Positions 17,902-26,248 of a stretch of 64,000 bases of DNA are shown here, one piece after another. The translations under genes were made by a program, and so were the position numbers. Every line of letters begins with the position of its first letter. Position 1 is the stretch's first letter. The notes beneath the pieces were generated by a model. That model was not told where the DNA came from. It searched no databases and saw nothing but the letters and a program-made list of their open reading frames with translations. Origin of the DNA: Candidatus Harpocratesius repetitus (GTDB lineage Archaea; Asgardarchaeota; Lokiarchaeia; Sigyniarchaeales; Promethearchaeaceae). Location of the stretch: NCBI GenBank assembly GCA_021498095.1, contig JAIZWK010000001.1:1847666-1911665 (forward strand). Direction: 5' to 3'.

Positions 17902-17974
17902 TTTTTTTTATGGTTTATGAATTTCATTCTATAATCAATACTTATCTAAATATTAATAACTGCGAGATGTAATC

Positions 17975-18163
17975 ATGGTTAAAGAAAGAGCATGTAAAAA
18001 TTGTCATTTAATCACCACTAAAGAATATTGCCCCAAATGTAAGACTCACACATTGAGCGAAGATTTTTCAGGGGCTGTTATTATTCTTGATCCCAAGCAT
18101 TCGCAAATTGCGAAGCGATTGAATTTTGATGTCCCTGGAAAATATGCATTAAGGGTTCGCTAG
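17975..18163 (+). CDS. spt4: Transcription elongation factor Spt4
   Basis: 62 residues with two CxxC pairs (CKNC and CPKC), the single zinc finger of archaeal Spt4 (formerly RpoE''), and the conserved SGAVIILDPKHSQIAKRL. It binds the NGN domain of Spt5 and helps RNA polymerase processivity. It follows rpo7 directly, as expected. The full family length is present. Confidence 0.97.
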   Translation: MVKERACKNCHLITTKEYCPKCKTHTLSEDFSGAVIILDPKHSQIAKRLNFDVPGKYALRVR

Positions 18164-18231
18164 TTGGATGATTTTAAAAAATTGATCTTTTAAAATTGTT
18201 ATTATCTAGACTTTTTTTGATTCACTGTAGC

Positions 18232-18564
18232 TTATATCCCTTGAGGTGTTCCTTTCCAATTTGCATTTTCAATTTGTAGAAAACGTTGTTGTTCTTCTTG
18301 ATTCATAAGTGCCAAGTTAATTTTTATATTCATTCCGAAGGGCGTTAGCGCATCTTGAATATTTTTTACAAACAAATTTCTCATACTATCAGGTATATTA
18401 GGAAAAGGAAGTTTTAAGGTTAAATGAATTTTTCCTTCTTCAATTCTTACATTTTGAATTATTCCTAACTGTGGTAAGGATGCATTTATTGCTGGATGTT
18501 GGATTTTTTCTAAAGCATCGTTAATTTTTGTTAAAAGTTCTTCATTCATGTTCATGATAATCAT
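18232..18564 (-). CDS. DUF59/MIP18-family protein (Fe-S assembly type)
   Basis: 110 residues, with alternative ATGs at 18555 and 18549 and no clear Shine-Dalgarno to choose. The DUF59 pattern is visible: an N-terminal helix, LPQLGIIQNVRIEEGKIHLT and then KLPFPNIPDSMRNLFVKNI. The conserved Cys of some members is absent. Relatives act in iron-sulfur cluster delivery (MIP18, SufT) or as the N-terminal part of Mrp/ApbC. It lies convergent to spt4, within the information cluster. The specific client is unknown. Confidence 0.7.
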   Translation of the reverse strand: MIIMNMNEELLTKINDALEKIQHPAINASLPQLGIIQNVRIEEGKIHLTLKLPFPNIPDSMRNLFVKNIQDALTPFGMNIKINLALMNQEEQQRFLQIENANWKGTPQGI

Positions 18565-18723
18565 TTTTTTACAATCTATGATCAGTTATAAATTATAGAG
18601 TTATTGCATAATTATTCAAATGTTTGTTGTTATAGTTGATTAATTTAACTTTAGATTTAATCCCTAATAATCAAAAGCGGAAGGTTTATGACAACGATGT
18701 TTCTTAAGTAACAAGGTGGTTAA

Positions 18724-19053
18724 ATGGTGGATAATGTCACCCGATTTGTATCGCATGAATATCGCAATAAAGAATTTGAACAAATGGTTGAAAAGATTAG
18801 TGCAGAGGGGGGGATTAGTGTTGAGCTTTCGCGAAAATTTGCTAAAGATGCATTGCATTTGTGGGAAGATCGCCATCATCAAGATGTTTTAACTTTATTT
18901 ACAGCTAAGCCTCAAACACTTCATCATGAAATTTCTCAAATGTTGGAATATCTTCGTGATAAATTGCGTCCTGTAATTTTATCTAAAAAGCGCATAGAAA
19001 AAGCTGTTGAAATTGCTGCGAATTGCTTAGAAAACATGTATCATATTATTTAA
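18724..19053 (+). CDS. Hypothetical 109-residue helical protein
   Basis: The ATG at 18724 follows AAGGTGG at a suitable distance. The protein is predicted all-helical and charged, with EYRNKEFEQMVEKISAEGG near the N-terminus and a helical C-terminal half. It has no cysteines in pairs and no known motif. It sits between spt4 and the dephospho-CoA kinase inside a conserved archaeal cluster, which suggests a housekeeping role, but I do not recognise it. No membrane segment. Confidence 0.6.
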   Translation: MVDNVTRFVSHEYRNKEFEQMVEKISAEGGISVELSRKFAKDALHLWEDRHHQDVLTLFTAKPQTLHHEISQMLEYLRDKLRPVILSKKRIEKAVEIAANCLENMYHII

Positions 19054-19137
19054 TCAACACTAATTCTTGATCTATATTTGAAGATCTTTTTCAATACAAA
19101 TCCTTTTTTTTCTTAATTTTTTTACTCTATTGTATCT

Positions 19138-19818
19138 ATGTACTATAAAATTCCTTCAACACTTCGAGAACAATTAGCTCAACCTATTGGTCACCATTTT
19201 ATTGGTAACCTTGAGCAGACTGATGAACTAATAGACAAATGGATCGCTCAACAAATATCAAAACATACTCTTTCGTCCACCTCTATCTCAGTTCCATTAT
19301 CTAATTCAAATTTTTCTTCAACTCAAAATTTTAATAGTTATTCCAAATATCAACAAGATCTGATTAAAAACCGACCTTCTTTCCCTATCATTTCATGTGT
19401 TGGAGATGTTGTTAGTAAAACTTTTATTGAAAAAGAGTATTTACGACCTTATCTTAAATATTGCTTTATTGATGGAGGTACACAACGAGGGAAAAAAATT
19501 GATATTACTCACTATCCAAATTTTAAACAACGTAAATTTCATAATCCGGCAGGTTGTATAAATGATGAAATCATTGATTTTATCAAGAAAACACGAGATG
19601 ATCTTCACCAATATATCGTATGGATTGATGGAGAAGAAGATCTACTGGTTATTCCACTTATTTTAAAAATAAATCATGGTTTGGTTTTTTATGGACAACC
19701 TCCGCTTACCGATCTTGATCCTCAAATTCCTGCTGGATGTGTTGGGATTCGAATAACCCCCCAAATCCAAAATAAAATCGAGATTTTATTCAATCAATTT
19801 ATTCTCATCTCAGAGTGA
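19138..19818 (+). CDS. GTP-dependent dephospho-CoA kinase (DUF359)
   Basis: 226 residues. The family pattern is present in order: ISCVGDVVSKTFIEK, then IDGGTQRGK, then NPAGCINDEI, then IDGEEDLLVIPLI, and YGQP near the end. This archaeal enzyme carries out the last step of coenzyme A synthesis with GTP as phosphate donor. A Ser/Asn-rich insert at about 45-80 is longer than usual. It directly precedes S24e, its normal neighbour in many archaeal genomes, which adds to confidence. Confidence 0.92.
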   Translation: MYYKIPSTLREQLAQPIGHHFIGNLEQTDELIDKWIAQQISKHTLSSTSISVPLSNSNFSSTQNFNSYSKYQQDLIKNRPSFPIISCVGDVVSKTFIEKEYLRPYLKYCFIDGGTQRGKKIDITHYPNFKQRKFHNPAGCINDEIIDFIKKTRDDLHQYIVWIDGEEDLLVIPLILKINHGLVFYGQPPLTDLDPQIPAGCVGIRITPQIQNKIEILFNQFILISE

Positions 19819-19927
19819 GCAAAACACTTTCAGAAGCGCAAAAATTTTTTTGTAATGATACATTTTTGCAGATGAGCTGAAAACGAAGGTCACTTACGGT
19901 ATTACCGTGGGCCACCAGATTCAGTTT

Positions 19928-19933
19928 AGGTGA
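19928..19933 (+). promoter_or_regulatory. Shine-Dalgarno AGGTGA deciding the TTG start of S24e
   Basis: AGGTGA followed by AAAATT precedes TTG 19939 by five bases. The same AGGTGAAAAATT string occurs before the ATG of S27ae (from 20289). It argues for TTG 19939, not GTG 19930, which overlaps the site. Confidence 0.55.
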
Positions 19934-19938
19934 AAAAT

Positions 19939-20286
19939 TTGGTAGATATAAACGTTTTAAATAAAAAAGCAAATCCTCTTCTCCATCGTACTGAGATTGA
20001 GTTTGAGATTGAGCATTTAGGCTCTGGATCTCCAAATCGATTGGAAGTTCGGGAGAAGTTGGCAGCAATGATGACTGCAAAAAGCGAATTGACTTTTATT
20101 CGCAGCATGAAACCGCGATTTGGCATACCGCAAGTTCATGGAATGGCACACATTTATGATGATGAAGCCACTGCTGAAAAAATTGAACCTACATACATCA
20201 AGATCCGTAATATGGAAAAAGAAAAACGGAATGATGCATGGAAAGCTGAAAAAGCCAAAAAGAAGAAAAAGAAAAAGAAAAAATAA
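19939..20286 (+). CDS. rps24e: Ribosomal protein S24e
   Basis: About 115 residues from TTG 19939, giving the usual family start (DINVLNKKANPLLHRTEIEF). The conserved core continues with the SELTFIRSMKPRFGIPQVHG region, then HIYDDEATAEKIEP. The C-terminus is a lysine-only tail encoded by an AAG/AAA run. S24e is a small-subunit protein shared by archaea and eukaryotes. The S27ae gene follows after 17 bp; the two are clearly co-transcribed. Confidence 0.95.
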   Translation: MVDINVLNKKANPLLHRTEIEFEIEHLGSGSPNRLEVREKLAAMMTAKSELTFIRSMKPRFGIPQVHGMAHIYDDEATAEKIEPTYIKIRNMEKEKRNDAWKAEKAKKKKKKKKK

Positions 20287-20303
20287 TCAGGTGAAAAATT
20301 AAA

Positions 20304-20756
20304 ATGAGCATAAATAAAGTAGAAGGCTTACAAAAAATTTACACAACTGGTTCAATGACAACATATCGTGTACAGAAAGCAGCCAAAATTGCGGATTTAT
20401 TAAAAGATTTGCATTTAGAAAGTAAATATTTTGTTATTTTAGTTGAGGGTAAAAAAGCATCCCCAAATTCATTCATTGACAAAAATGCAGAAATAACCAT
20501 TCTTCCTAAAATTGCTGGAGGTGGACGAGGTCGTCGAAATGTTAAAACAAAAGAAAAACGACAAAAACCACCACGCAATAAAAATAAAGGTCCGATGTGG
20601 TCTGTTGAGAATGGAAAAGTTGTTCGTAATCGTAAAAGTTGTCCTAAATGCGGACCTGGGGTCTTTATGGCTGATCATTATGACCGTCAAAGTTGTGGAA
20701 AATGCGGATATACACAATTTAAACGGATAAATCGTAAAATTCCCTCTAAAAAATAA
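20304..20756 (+). CDS. rps27ae: Ubiquitin/ThiS-like domain fused to ribosomal protein S27ae
   Basis: 150 residues; archaeal S27ae is usually only about 50-65. The C-terminal ~55 residues are a complete S27ae, with zinc cysteines at 113, 116, 131 and 134 ([13 protein letters not shown] and CGKCGYTQF). Residues 1-74 form a separate beta-grasp pattern of the ThiS/MoaD/SAMP type: strand TTYRVQKA, helix [11 protein letters not shown], strand YFVILVEGK, then [18 protein letters not shown] ending in three glycines (72-74). A basic linker [11 protein letters not shown] follows. The layout equals the eukaryotic ubiquitin-RPS27A precursor. Whether it is cleaved after the glycines is inference. AGGTGA nine bases before the ATG supports the start, so the domain is part of the gene. 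Confidence 0.9.
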   Translation: MSINKVEGLQKIYTTGSMTTYRVQKAAKIADLLKDLHLESKYFVILVEGKKASPNSFIDKNAEITILPKIAGGGRGRRNVKTKEKRQKPPRNKNKGPMWSVENGKVVRNRKSCPKCGPGVFMADHYDRQSCGKCGYTQFKRINRKIPSKK

Positions 20757-20827
20757 ATAAATCAATTATTTTTCGAAATTTTTTTTTATGATTTTAGTTG
20801 TTTTTTTATACTTTTTCGTGATTTCAG

Positions 20828-22666
20828 ATGCCACAACCATTTCTTTGCTTGGGAATTGAATCCACCGCACATACATTCAGCGTAGGAATTGTAAATGATA
20901 AAGGTAATGTATTAGGACTTTCTTCAGATACATACATTCCTCCAAAAGGTGGATTAAAACCGACTGACGTGGTAGAGCATCATTATAATGTATTTGAGAA
21001 GCAACTTAAACAAGCTTTACAACAAGCTCAAGTTGATTTAAAAGATATTCAATTAATTGCATTCAGCCAAGGACCCGGATTGGGACCATGTTTGAGAGTT
21101 GGAGCTGCAGTTGCTCGAACTTTGGCATTAAAATTAAAAATTCCACTAGTAGGTGTAAACCACTGTATTGCACATGTGGAAATTGGACGGGTGGCATGTA
21201 ATTGCGATGATCCTCTTACAGTATATGTTTCTGGAGGAAATACAATTATCAGTGCCTTTGAATCAAATAGATATCAAATATTTGGAGAAACAATAGATAT
21301 ATCAATTGGCAATTTACTTGATATGGTTGCGAGAGATCTTGGTATTCCCCATCCTGGTGGTCCAAAGATGGAGCAAATTGCTCTTAAAGGAAAAAATTTC
21401 ATCAAAATTCCATATATCGTAAAAGGTATGGATCTTTCATTCTCAGGATTATATTCTTATTGTCGGAAAATGCTTCATGATAATGGATTACTTAAAGAAT
21501 CAATAACAAAAAAAGCAGTTCAATCCCAGAAAAAGGTTATTTGTAAAGAAGATTTAGTATACTCTCTTCAAGAAACTGCATTTTCCATGATTGGAGAAGT
21601 ATGTGAACGTGCTATTGCTCATACTCATAAAAAATCTGTTCTACTTACAGGTGGAGTAGCCGCAAATCGACGACTTCAAAAAATCATTGCAGACATATGT
21701 GAACATCAGCAAGTTGATTTTAACGTAGTTCCAAGACGATTGGCTGGTGATAACGGGGCTATGATTGCTTGGACTGGATTTTTACAATATCAAAACAGCG
21801 GAGAAACTTCTATTGAAAATTCTGAAATAATTCCAAAATGGCGTATGGACGATGTTCCAATTTCGTGGAGAGCTGTTCAAATATCTAAATCAAAATTTAG
21901 AGAAATAAGCAATACTTCAAGTTTTAGTGTTAGTTCTAATCCCCAAATTCAAAATTTATTTTCTCATTTTTTAAGGTCAACCAATGTTGATGGAAAGACG
22001 GGAATTTTAAGTAATTTCCTCCAAAATTTTGAAGTAATTGGGCACGGTGCTGAAGCAGTTTTAGTTCGAATCAATTGGTTTGATAAACCTGCACTTTTAA
22101 AATATAGAATTAAAAAATCTTATCGTATTTCAGCAATAGATTTACCCTTGCGAATTCATCGAACTATTACTGAAGGACGACTCCTAATTTCTTTGTATCA
22201 AGCAGGGATTCCAGTACCTTTAGTTTATGATATAATACCAAATGAAGCTGCTTTGATTATGGAATTTATTGAAGGGAATCGATTAAAAGATAAAATTCCA
22301 GAATTACCTACTCAAAAAATTCAACAGTATTCTTATTTAATTGGAGAATATTTAGCTTTAATGCATAATCTAGAAATTGGCCATGGCGATTTAACCACCT
22401 CAAATGTAATCTTAAAGCCTAACCACCAGTTAATTTTACTTGATTTCGGATTAAGTGTTCCTGATGTTGGAATTGAAGAAAAAGCTATGGATATTCATTT
22501 ATTTCAGCGCGTAATTAAAAGTTCTCATGGAGATTATTTTGATTTAATGGTTCCTGCATTTTTGGATGGTTACAAGCATCAAATTGCTGGTAATTATGAA
22601 GAAATTATGGAGCGGGTGGAAAAAATATCCTTACGTGGGAGATACATCTCTAAATCACTTCGATAA
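20828..22666 (+). CDS. kae1-bud32: Kae1-Bud32 fusion, tRNA t6A synthesis (KEOPS) protein and kinase
   Basis: 612 residues. The N-terminal Kae1 domain (1-~335) has the metal-binding HCIAH at 112-116, the ASKHA phosphate loops and VSGGNT. The C-terminal Bud32 kinase domain (~395-612) has VIGHGAEAVLV, the catalytic HGDLTTSNVIL (~519) and LLDFGLS (~539). In archaea the pair acts within KEOPS to make N6-threonylcarbamoyladenosine at tRNA position 37. Fused forms are common in Euryarchaeota and other archaea. It follows S27ae by 71 bp, a conserved neighbourhood. The stop codon lies inside a 21-bp tandem duplication. Confidence 0.96.
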   Translation: MPQPFLCLGIESTAHTFSVGIVNDKGNVLGLSSDTYIPPKGGLKPTDVVEHHYNVFEKQLKQALQQAQVDLKDIQLIAFSQGPGLGPCLRVGAAVARTLALKLKIPLVGVNHCIAHVEIGRVACNCDDPLTVYVSGGNTIISAFESNRYQIFGETIDISIGNLLDMVARDLGIPHPGGPKMEQIALKGKNFIKIPYIVKGMDLSFSGLYSYCRKMLHDNGLLKESITKKAVQSQKKVICKEDLVYSLQETAFSMIGEVCERAIAHTHKKSVLLTGGVAANRRLQKIIADICEHQQVDFNVVPRRLAGDNGAMIAWTGFLQYQNSGETSIENSEIIPKWRMDDVPISWRAVQISKSKFREISNTSSFSVSSNPQIQNLFSHFLRSTNVDGKTGILSNFLQNFEVIGHGAEAVLVRINWFDKPALLKYRIKKSYRISAIDLPLRIHRTITEGRLLISLYQAGIPVPLVYDIIPNEAALIMEFIEGNRLKDKIPELPTQKIQQYSYLIGEYLALMHNLEIGHGDLTTSNVILKPNHQLILLDFGLSVPDVGIEEKAMDIHLFQRVIKSSHGDYFDLMVPAFLDGYKHQIAGNYEEIMERVEKISLRGRYISKSLR

Positions 22667-22691
22667 AAATCTAAATCACTTCGATAAAAAT
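22650..22691. repeat. 21-bp exact tandem duplication over the kae1-bud32 stop codon
   Basis: The unit CTAAATCACTTCGATAAAAAT occurs at 22650-22670 and again at 22671-22691. The stop TAA (22664-22666) is in the first unit. It is probably a recent slippage event at the 3' end of the gene and does not alter the protein. Confidence 0.8.
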
Positions 22692-22761
22692 CCGAATCTC
22701 TGTAAAATTATTGATCTTCAATCAAAAAGGGGAAAAAAGTAGTATTTTATATTAAAAGCAA

Positions 22762-23502
22762 TTATTCCATTTGTTCGATTAATTCTTTGGCATTGGGTTT
22801 ATTGTCTAACATGAATTTGATCCATTGTTTAATGGCATTTTCTCCACCGGCAAGTAAATCATCTAAATCAACACTGTCGGTCTCAGATTCTCCTTCAATG
22901 GCTTCTTTCCCAATTCTTACATTCCAGATTTTCGCTAACGTTTCCACAGCAGGTGCTCCAAGTTTAGAAAGTCCCCAAATCGCCGACTCTCTTGTATTCT
23001 TTTCTTCGTGGATAATCAGCTTAATTAAAGGGTTGATGGAGGGTCTCCCAAGTTTGGTTAATGCCCAAACACCGCTGGCTCGAATATCCTTGACCTCGCT
23101 ATGCAAAGTCTCCAGAAGGGGTTCTACTGCCATTGCACCCATTTTACTAAGGCTCCAAACGGCTGATGCACGCACATCCTTAGAAATATTTCCTAAAGAT
23201 CGAATTAACAAGGGAATGGAGGGCTTTCCAATCCGATTTAGCGCTTGTGCTGCACTTTTTCTTACATCTGCATTGTCATCACCCAAAGCCTCTACTAAAA
23301 TTTCCACCGATTCTGGCTTTCCCATTTTTCCTAAAATATAAGCCGCAATTCGACGGTATGTATAGTCGTTATGGTTGAGCAATTTGGTTACAGGTTCTAA
23401 CGCTTCATCTCCCATTGATGCTAATTCATTAGCTGTATCGAGACGAGTCTTAGTATTGGGATCACCCAACTTTTGAATTAATTCTTCAATTTTTGAACTC
23501 AA
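22762..23502 (-). CDS. HEAT-repeat protein (PBS-lyase-like repeats)
   Basis: 246 residues made of about six HEAT-like units of roughly 31 residues, with repeats of the form VRKSAAQALNRIGKPSIPLL, VRASAVWSLSKMG and TRESAIWGLSKLG. Such solenoids are protein-protein scaffolds; in cyanobacteria related repeats attach bilins, which does not apply here. A C-terminal acidic segment (about 205-225) precedes a final helix. No enzymatic motif. Gene stands alone, convergent to kae1-bud32. Confidence 0.85.
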   Translation of the reverse strand: MSSKIEELIQKLGDPNTKTRLDTANELASMGDEALEPVTKLLNHNDYTYRRIAAYILGKMGKPESVEILVEALGDDNADVRKSAAQALNRIGKPSIPLLIRSLGNISKDVRASAVWSLSKMGAMAVEPLLETLHSEVKDIRASGVWALTKLGRPSINPLIKLIIHEEKNTRESAIWGLSKLGAPAVETLAKIWNVRIGKEAIEGESETDSVDLDDLLAGGENAIKQWIKFMLDNKPNAKELIEQME

Positions 23503-23640
23503 AAAATTTCACACCGAAAAAAGTTTTTCTACCATTAAAAGTGGGGGAGAGATTAAAAAGATAATGTTTCCCACATGTGGTATGTATTGAAGTAGCTCAC
23601 CACTAAAAAAACAAAATTTAATTGAACAAGAATAAATATA

Positions 23641-24468
23641 TTAAGAAAAAAGATCAAGAAGGCTGGAAACAAAAATCTGTGGGTGATATTCCGGTGAATA
23701 TCGACATAAATCAGCTTTTGTATGGATTCCTGTCTCTACAGCAATAGTTGTAATCTGTGCATGATTACCTGCCAATATGTCGGTTGATAATCGATCTCCA
23801 ATCATCACAGCTTTTGATGGATGGATTTCTAATTGATTTAGAATGAATTTTATACCAGCAGGATCTGGTTTACCAAAGATTTTTTTTGGAGGAGAATGGA
23901 GAGCTGTCTGAAGAAATGCTACTAAGGCACCTGCTCCCGGCCATAGTGCATCTGGTCCGGGAAAAGAACTGTCTGCATTTGTGGCATAAAATTCTGCTCC
24001 TTTTTGAATTAACATCATGGCACATCTGAATTTATTATAAGTAACAAAACGATCCCAGCCCACTAGCACAAAATCAGCATAAATATCACTTGGAAGTATT
24101 TCTAAATTTATAAGTTCAGGATACTTTTCATTTAATATTACAAATCCTCGTTCTTTCATCACTTTATGCAAACCTGTTTCACCAATTAAAAAAACAGTTG
24201 CTGAAGGATATTTCTTTGCTAAAATATCGGCAGAAAGGTAAGCAGATGTGAATATCTCGTTCTCTTTTACATCTAATCCCAATTTCTGAAGTTTTTTTGC
24301 AAATTCTTGGCGTGTTTTTGATGAATTATTTGTTAAATATGTACATTTTTTATTCATTTGATGAAGTTTTGAAATAAATTCTACTGCTTCAGCAATTGGT
24401 TCAGAACCTCGATAAATTACTCCATCTAAATCAAATATAAACAATTCTTTTTGCTCTACTACCTTCAT
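23641..24468 (-). CDS. HAD-IIA (NagD/p-nitrophenyl phosphatase-like) phosphatase
   Basis: 275 residues. Motif I is FIFDLDGVIYRG, motif II is TYLTNNSSKTR, the motif III lysine is in GKPDPAG, and motif IV is MIGDRLSTDILAG. The large C2-type cap between motifs II and III (about 70-195) and the TNNSS signature place it in subfamily IIA, with NagD, AraL and phosphoglycolate phosphatase. The likely role is removal of phosphate from small sugar or glycolate phosphates. Substrate not determinable. Confidence 0.88.
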   Translation of the reverse strand: MKVVEQKELFIFDLDGVIYRGSEPIAEAVEFISKLHQMNKKCTYLTNNSSKTRQEFAKKLQKLGLDVKENEIFTSAYLSADILAKKYPSATVFLIGETGLHKVMKERGFVILNEKYPELINLEILPSDIYADFVLVGWDRFVTYNKFRCAMMLIQKGAEFYATNADSSFPGPDALWPGAGALVAFLQTALHSPPKKIFGKPDPAGIKFILNQLEIHPSKAVMIGDRLSTDILAGNHAQITTIAVETGIHTKADLCRYSPEYHPQIFVSSLLDLFS

Positions 24469-24557
24469 TAGGATATATAACCAATAACATTATTTGAAAA
24501 TTGTTGTGAAATTTTTTAAAGGAAAATTCTAATTAATGAATAGAGGGCTTTCTGTAA

Positions 24558-25145
24558 ATGAGTGAAAACCAAGATACTATGGAATTTTTTAATCAAGATT
24601 TCTATTCTCAAATCCATCGTTTAAAAAAACAAGGTCAATTTTATACACTAACACGCCTTGTTGCTGGTTTTATCCGAACTGCCAATGATTACAACTTAGA
24701 TGTTTCAGAATATGAATATTGGTTGACTAAGTATTATAAAGCCGAACGCACGGAAAAAGATATGCTCCCTCATGAAATTGATGTTTTGTTAGCTTCATAT
24801 GAAGATAGATTACGTACTATTATTAAATATCAGCCAATTGAACATAGATCAAATAAATCCAGCTCAACATTGCCTATTTCTTTAAATAAGCAAAAATCAT
24901 CGCATTTATTGAATTCTTCAGATTTTGCTGATTATTCAAATAATCTTGATTCTTCATCTGCTTCAAATTCGTTAGATAATTCCACATCATCAACAATTTT
25001 TACTTCTAATGAAGATGAACAAATGATTAATTCAATTGTTGATAAAGTTCTTAATGAATCTAGTAAAGATTTTGTTGAAGTGGATTCTCTGAAGAAATTT
25101 TCGTTAAAAAATGGCCTCCATCCGTTTGAAAATCAAAAGGATTAA
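24558..25145 (+). CDS. Hypothetical protein with Ser/Asn-rich disordered middle
   Basis: 195 residues. The N-terminal 95 residues look helical (SQIHRLKKQGQFYTLTRLVA, then YEYWLTKYYKAERTEKDM). Residues about 100-150 are rich in Ser, Asn and Leu and probably disordered. A short acidic C-terminal helix follows. No family was recognised. It ends 34 bp before the PPP phosphatase gene in the same direction. The Ser-rich region could be a phosphorylation target, but that is only suggested by proximity. Confidence 0.6.
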   Translation: MSENQDTMEFFNQDFYSQIHRLKKQGQFYTLTRLVAGFIRTANDYNLDVSEYEYWLTKYYKAERTEKDMLPHEIDVLLASYEDRLRTIIKYQPIEHRSNKSSSTLPISLNKQKSSHLLNSSDFADYSNNLDSSSASNSLDNSTSSTIFTSNEDEQMINSIVDKVLNESSKDFVEVDSLKKFSLKNGLHPFENQKD

Positions 25146-25179
25146 TTTTTAAGACCTCAGCGCTTTAATTTCATGAACA

Positions 25180-26223
25180 ATGGCTTCATTCCCATTCGAT
25201 GAACTTTGGAATTATTATTTAACTGTAACTTCACTAAACAAACATTCGATTAAATATTACGGCGATAAAGAAGCCAGATATCACATGGAATCTCTTTTTC
25301 AAGCAGCTTCTACCCTTTATTCCTCTTTTTATCCCCAACAAATAGTGGAGTTTAAGAATTTTAGTCCAACCAAGACAGATTTCTTTTTTATTGGTGACAT
25401 CCATGGATCTTTTTCTTCACTTCATCGAATGATCTCATTCTTTGTAAAAAAAATAGAAGCGGCTTCTAGTCAACAACGCCATATTAAAATTATTTTCCTT
25501 GGAGATTATGTCGATCGGAACCCACTTGATTTACACACACTGGTGTTTCTTCTTTTATTTAATTTGAAATACCCCAAAAATGTATTACTACTTCGAGGAA
25601 ATCATGAAGAAAAGACGATGAACAAACAATATGGCTTTAGATATTCTGTCCTACGGCAATTTCCAAGATCGTTATTCATTCAAATCTCAGAATTTTTTAC
25701 TAAATTACCACTTGCAGCGATCTTTTCAGTTCCAAATTCTTTTTCAATAATTGCACTGCACGGAGGAGTACCAATTAACCTTGAAGATCCTTTAAATCCT
25801 GTATTACTCCGAAAAATTGAGTTGAAAGCAGCTAAATCTTCCATTTTAAATATGGATGAACTTTCCCAACAAATTTTATGGAATGATCCCAGTGAAACAC
25901 TCCCTAAATCGGTAGAATTTTGTCCAAATCGGTATCGTGGAGGCACTTTTTTTGAATTTAACAAACAAATTTTCGACATTTTTATGGAAGCGAATAATTT
26001 TGACCTAATGATAAGGGGGCATCAACAATTTTCCACAGGATATCGGTTCTTTTTTGAGCAGCGTTTAGTTTCATTATTTTCAACTGAAAAGTACGTTGGG
26101 AATAGAATTGATGGTTGTATTGCTCAAGTAAATTTTCCTAACAAAAATGATAATGAAGCTATTGTGAAATTGCTCCACATACGTGATTTTAGAAATTTAA
26201 GTAAGATTTTAAGTAAAAAATAA
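25180..26223 (+). CDS. PPP-family serine/threonine protein phosphatase
   Basis: 347 residues with all PPP metal-binding motifs: GDIHG (~72), GDYVDRN (~108), LRGNHEE (~139), LHGG (~194) and RGHQQF (~279). The spacing is that of the PP1/PP2A/bacterial PrpE superfamily, with two catalytic metal ions. The N-terminal 60 residues are family-unspecific. Eukaryote-like PPP enzymes occur in several archaea. It is probably co-transcribed with the 195-residue protein upstream. Target unknown. Confidence 0.9.
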   Translation: MASFPFDELWNYYLTVTSLNKHSIKYYGDKEARYHMESLFQAASTLYSSFYPQQIVEFKNFSPTKTDFFFIGDIHGSFSSLHRMISFFVKKIEAASSQQRHIKIIFLGDYVDRNPLDLHTLVFLLLFNLKYPKNVLLLRGNHEEKTMNKQYGFRYSVLRQFPRSLFIQISEFFTKLPLAAIFSVPNSFSIIALHGGVPINLEDPLNPVLLRKIELKAAKSSILNMDELSQQILWNDPSETLPKSVEFCPNRYRGGTFFEFNKQIFDIFMEANNFDLMIRGHQQFSTGYRFFFEQRLVSLFSTEKYVGNRIDGCIAQVNFPNKNDNEAIVKLLHIRDFRNLSKILSKK

Positions 26224-26248
26224 AAAATATGAGTAAAAAACCTTATTT

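Noticed and set aside
20469..20765. Antisense frames over S27ae
   Set aside because: They are shadows of the strongly coding S27ae gene and carry no motif.
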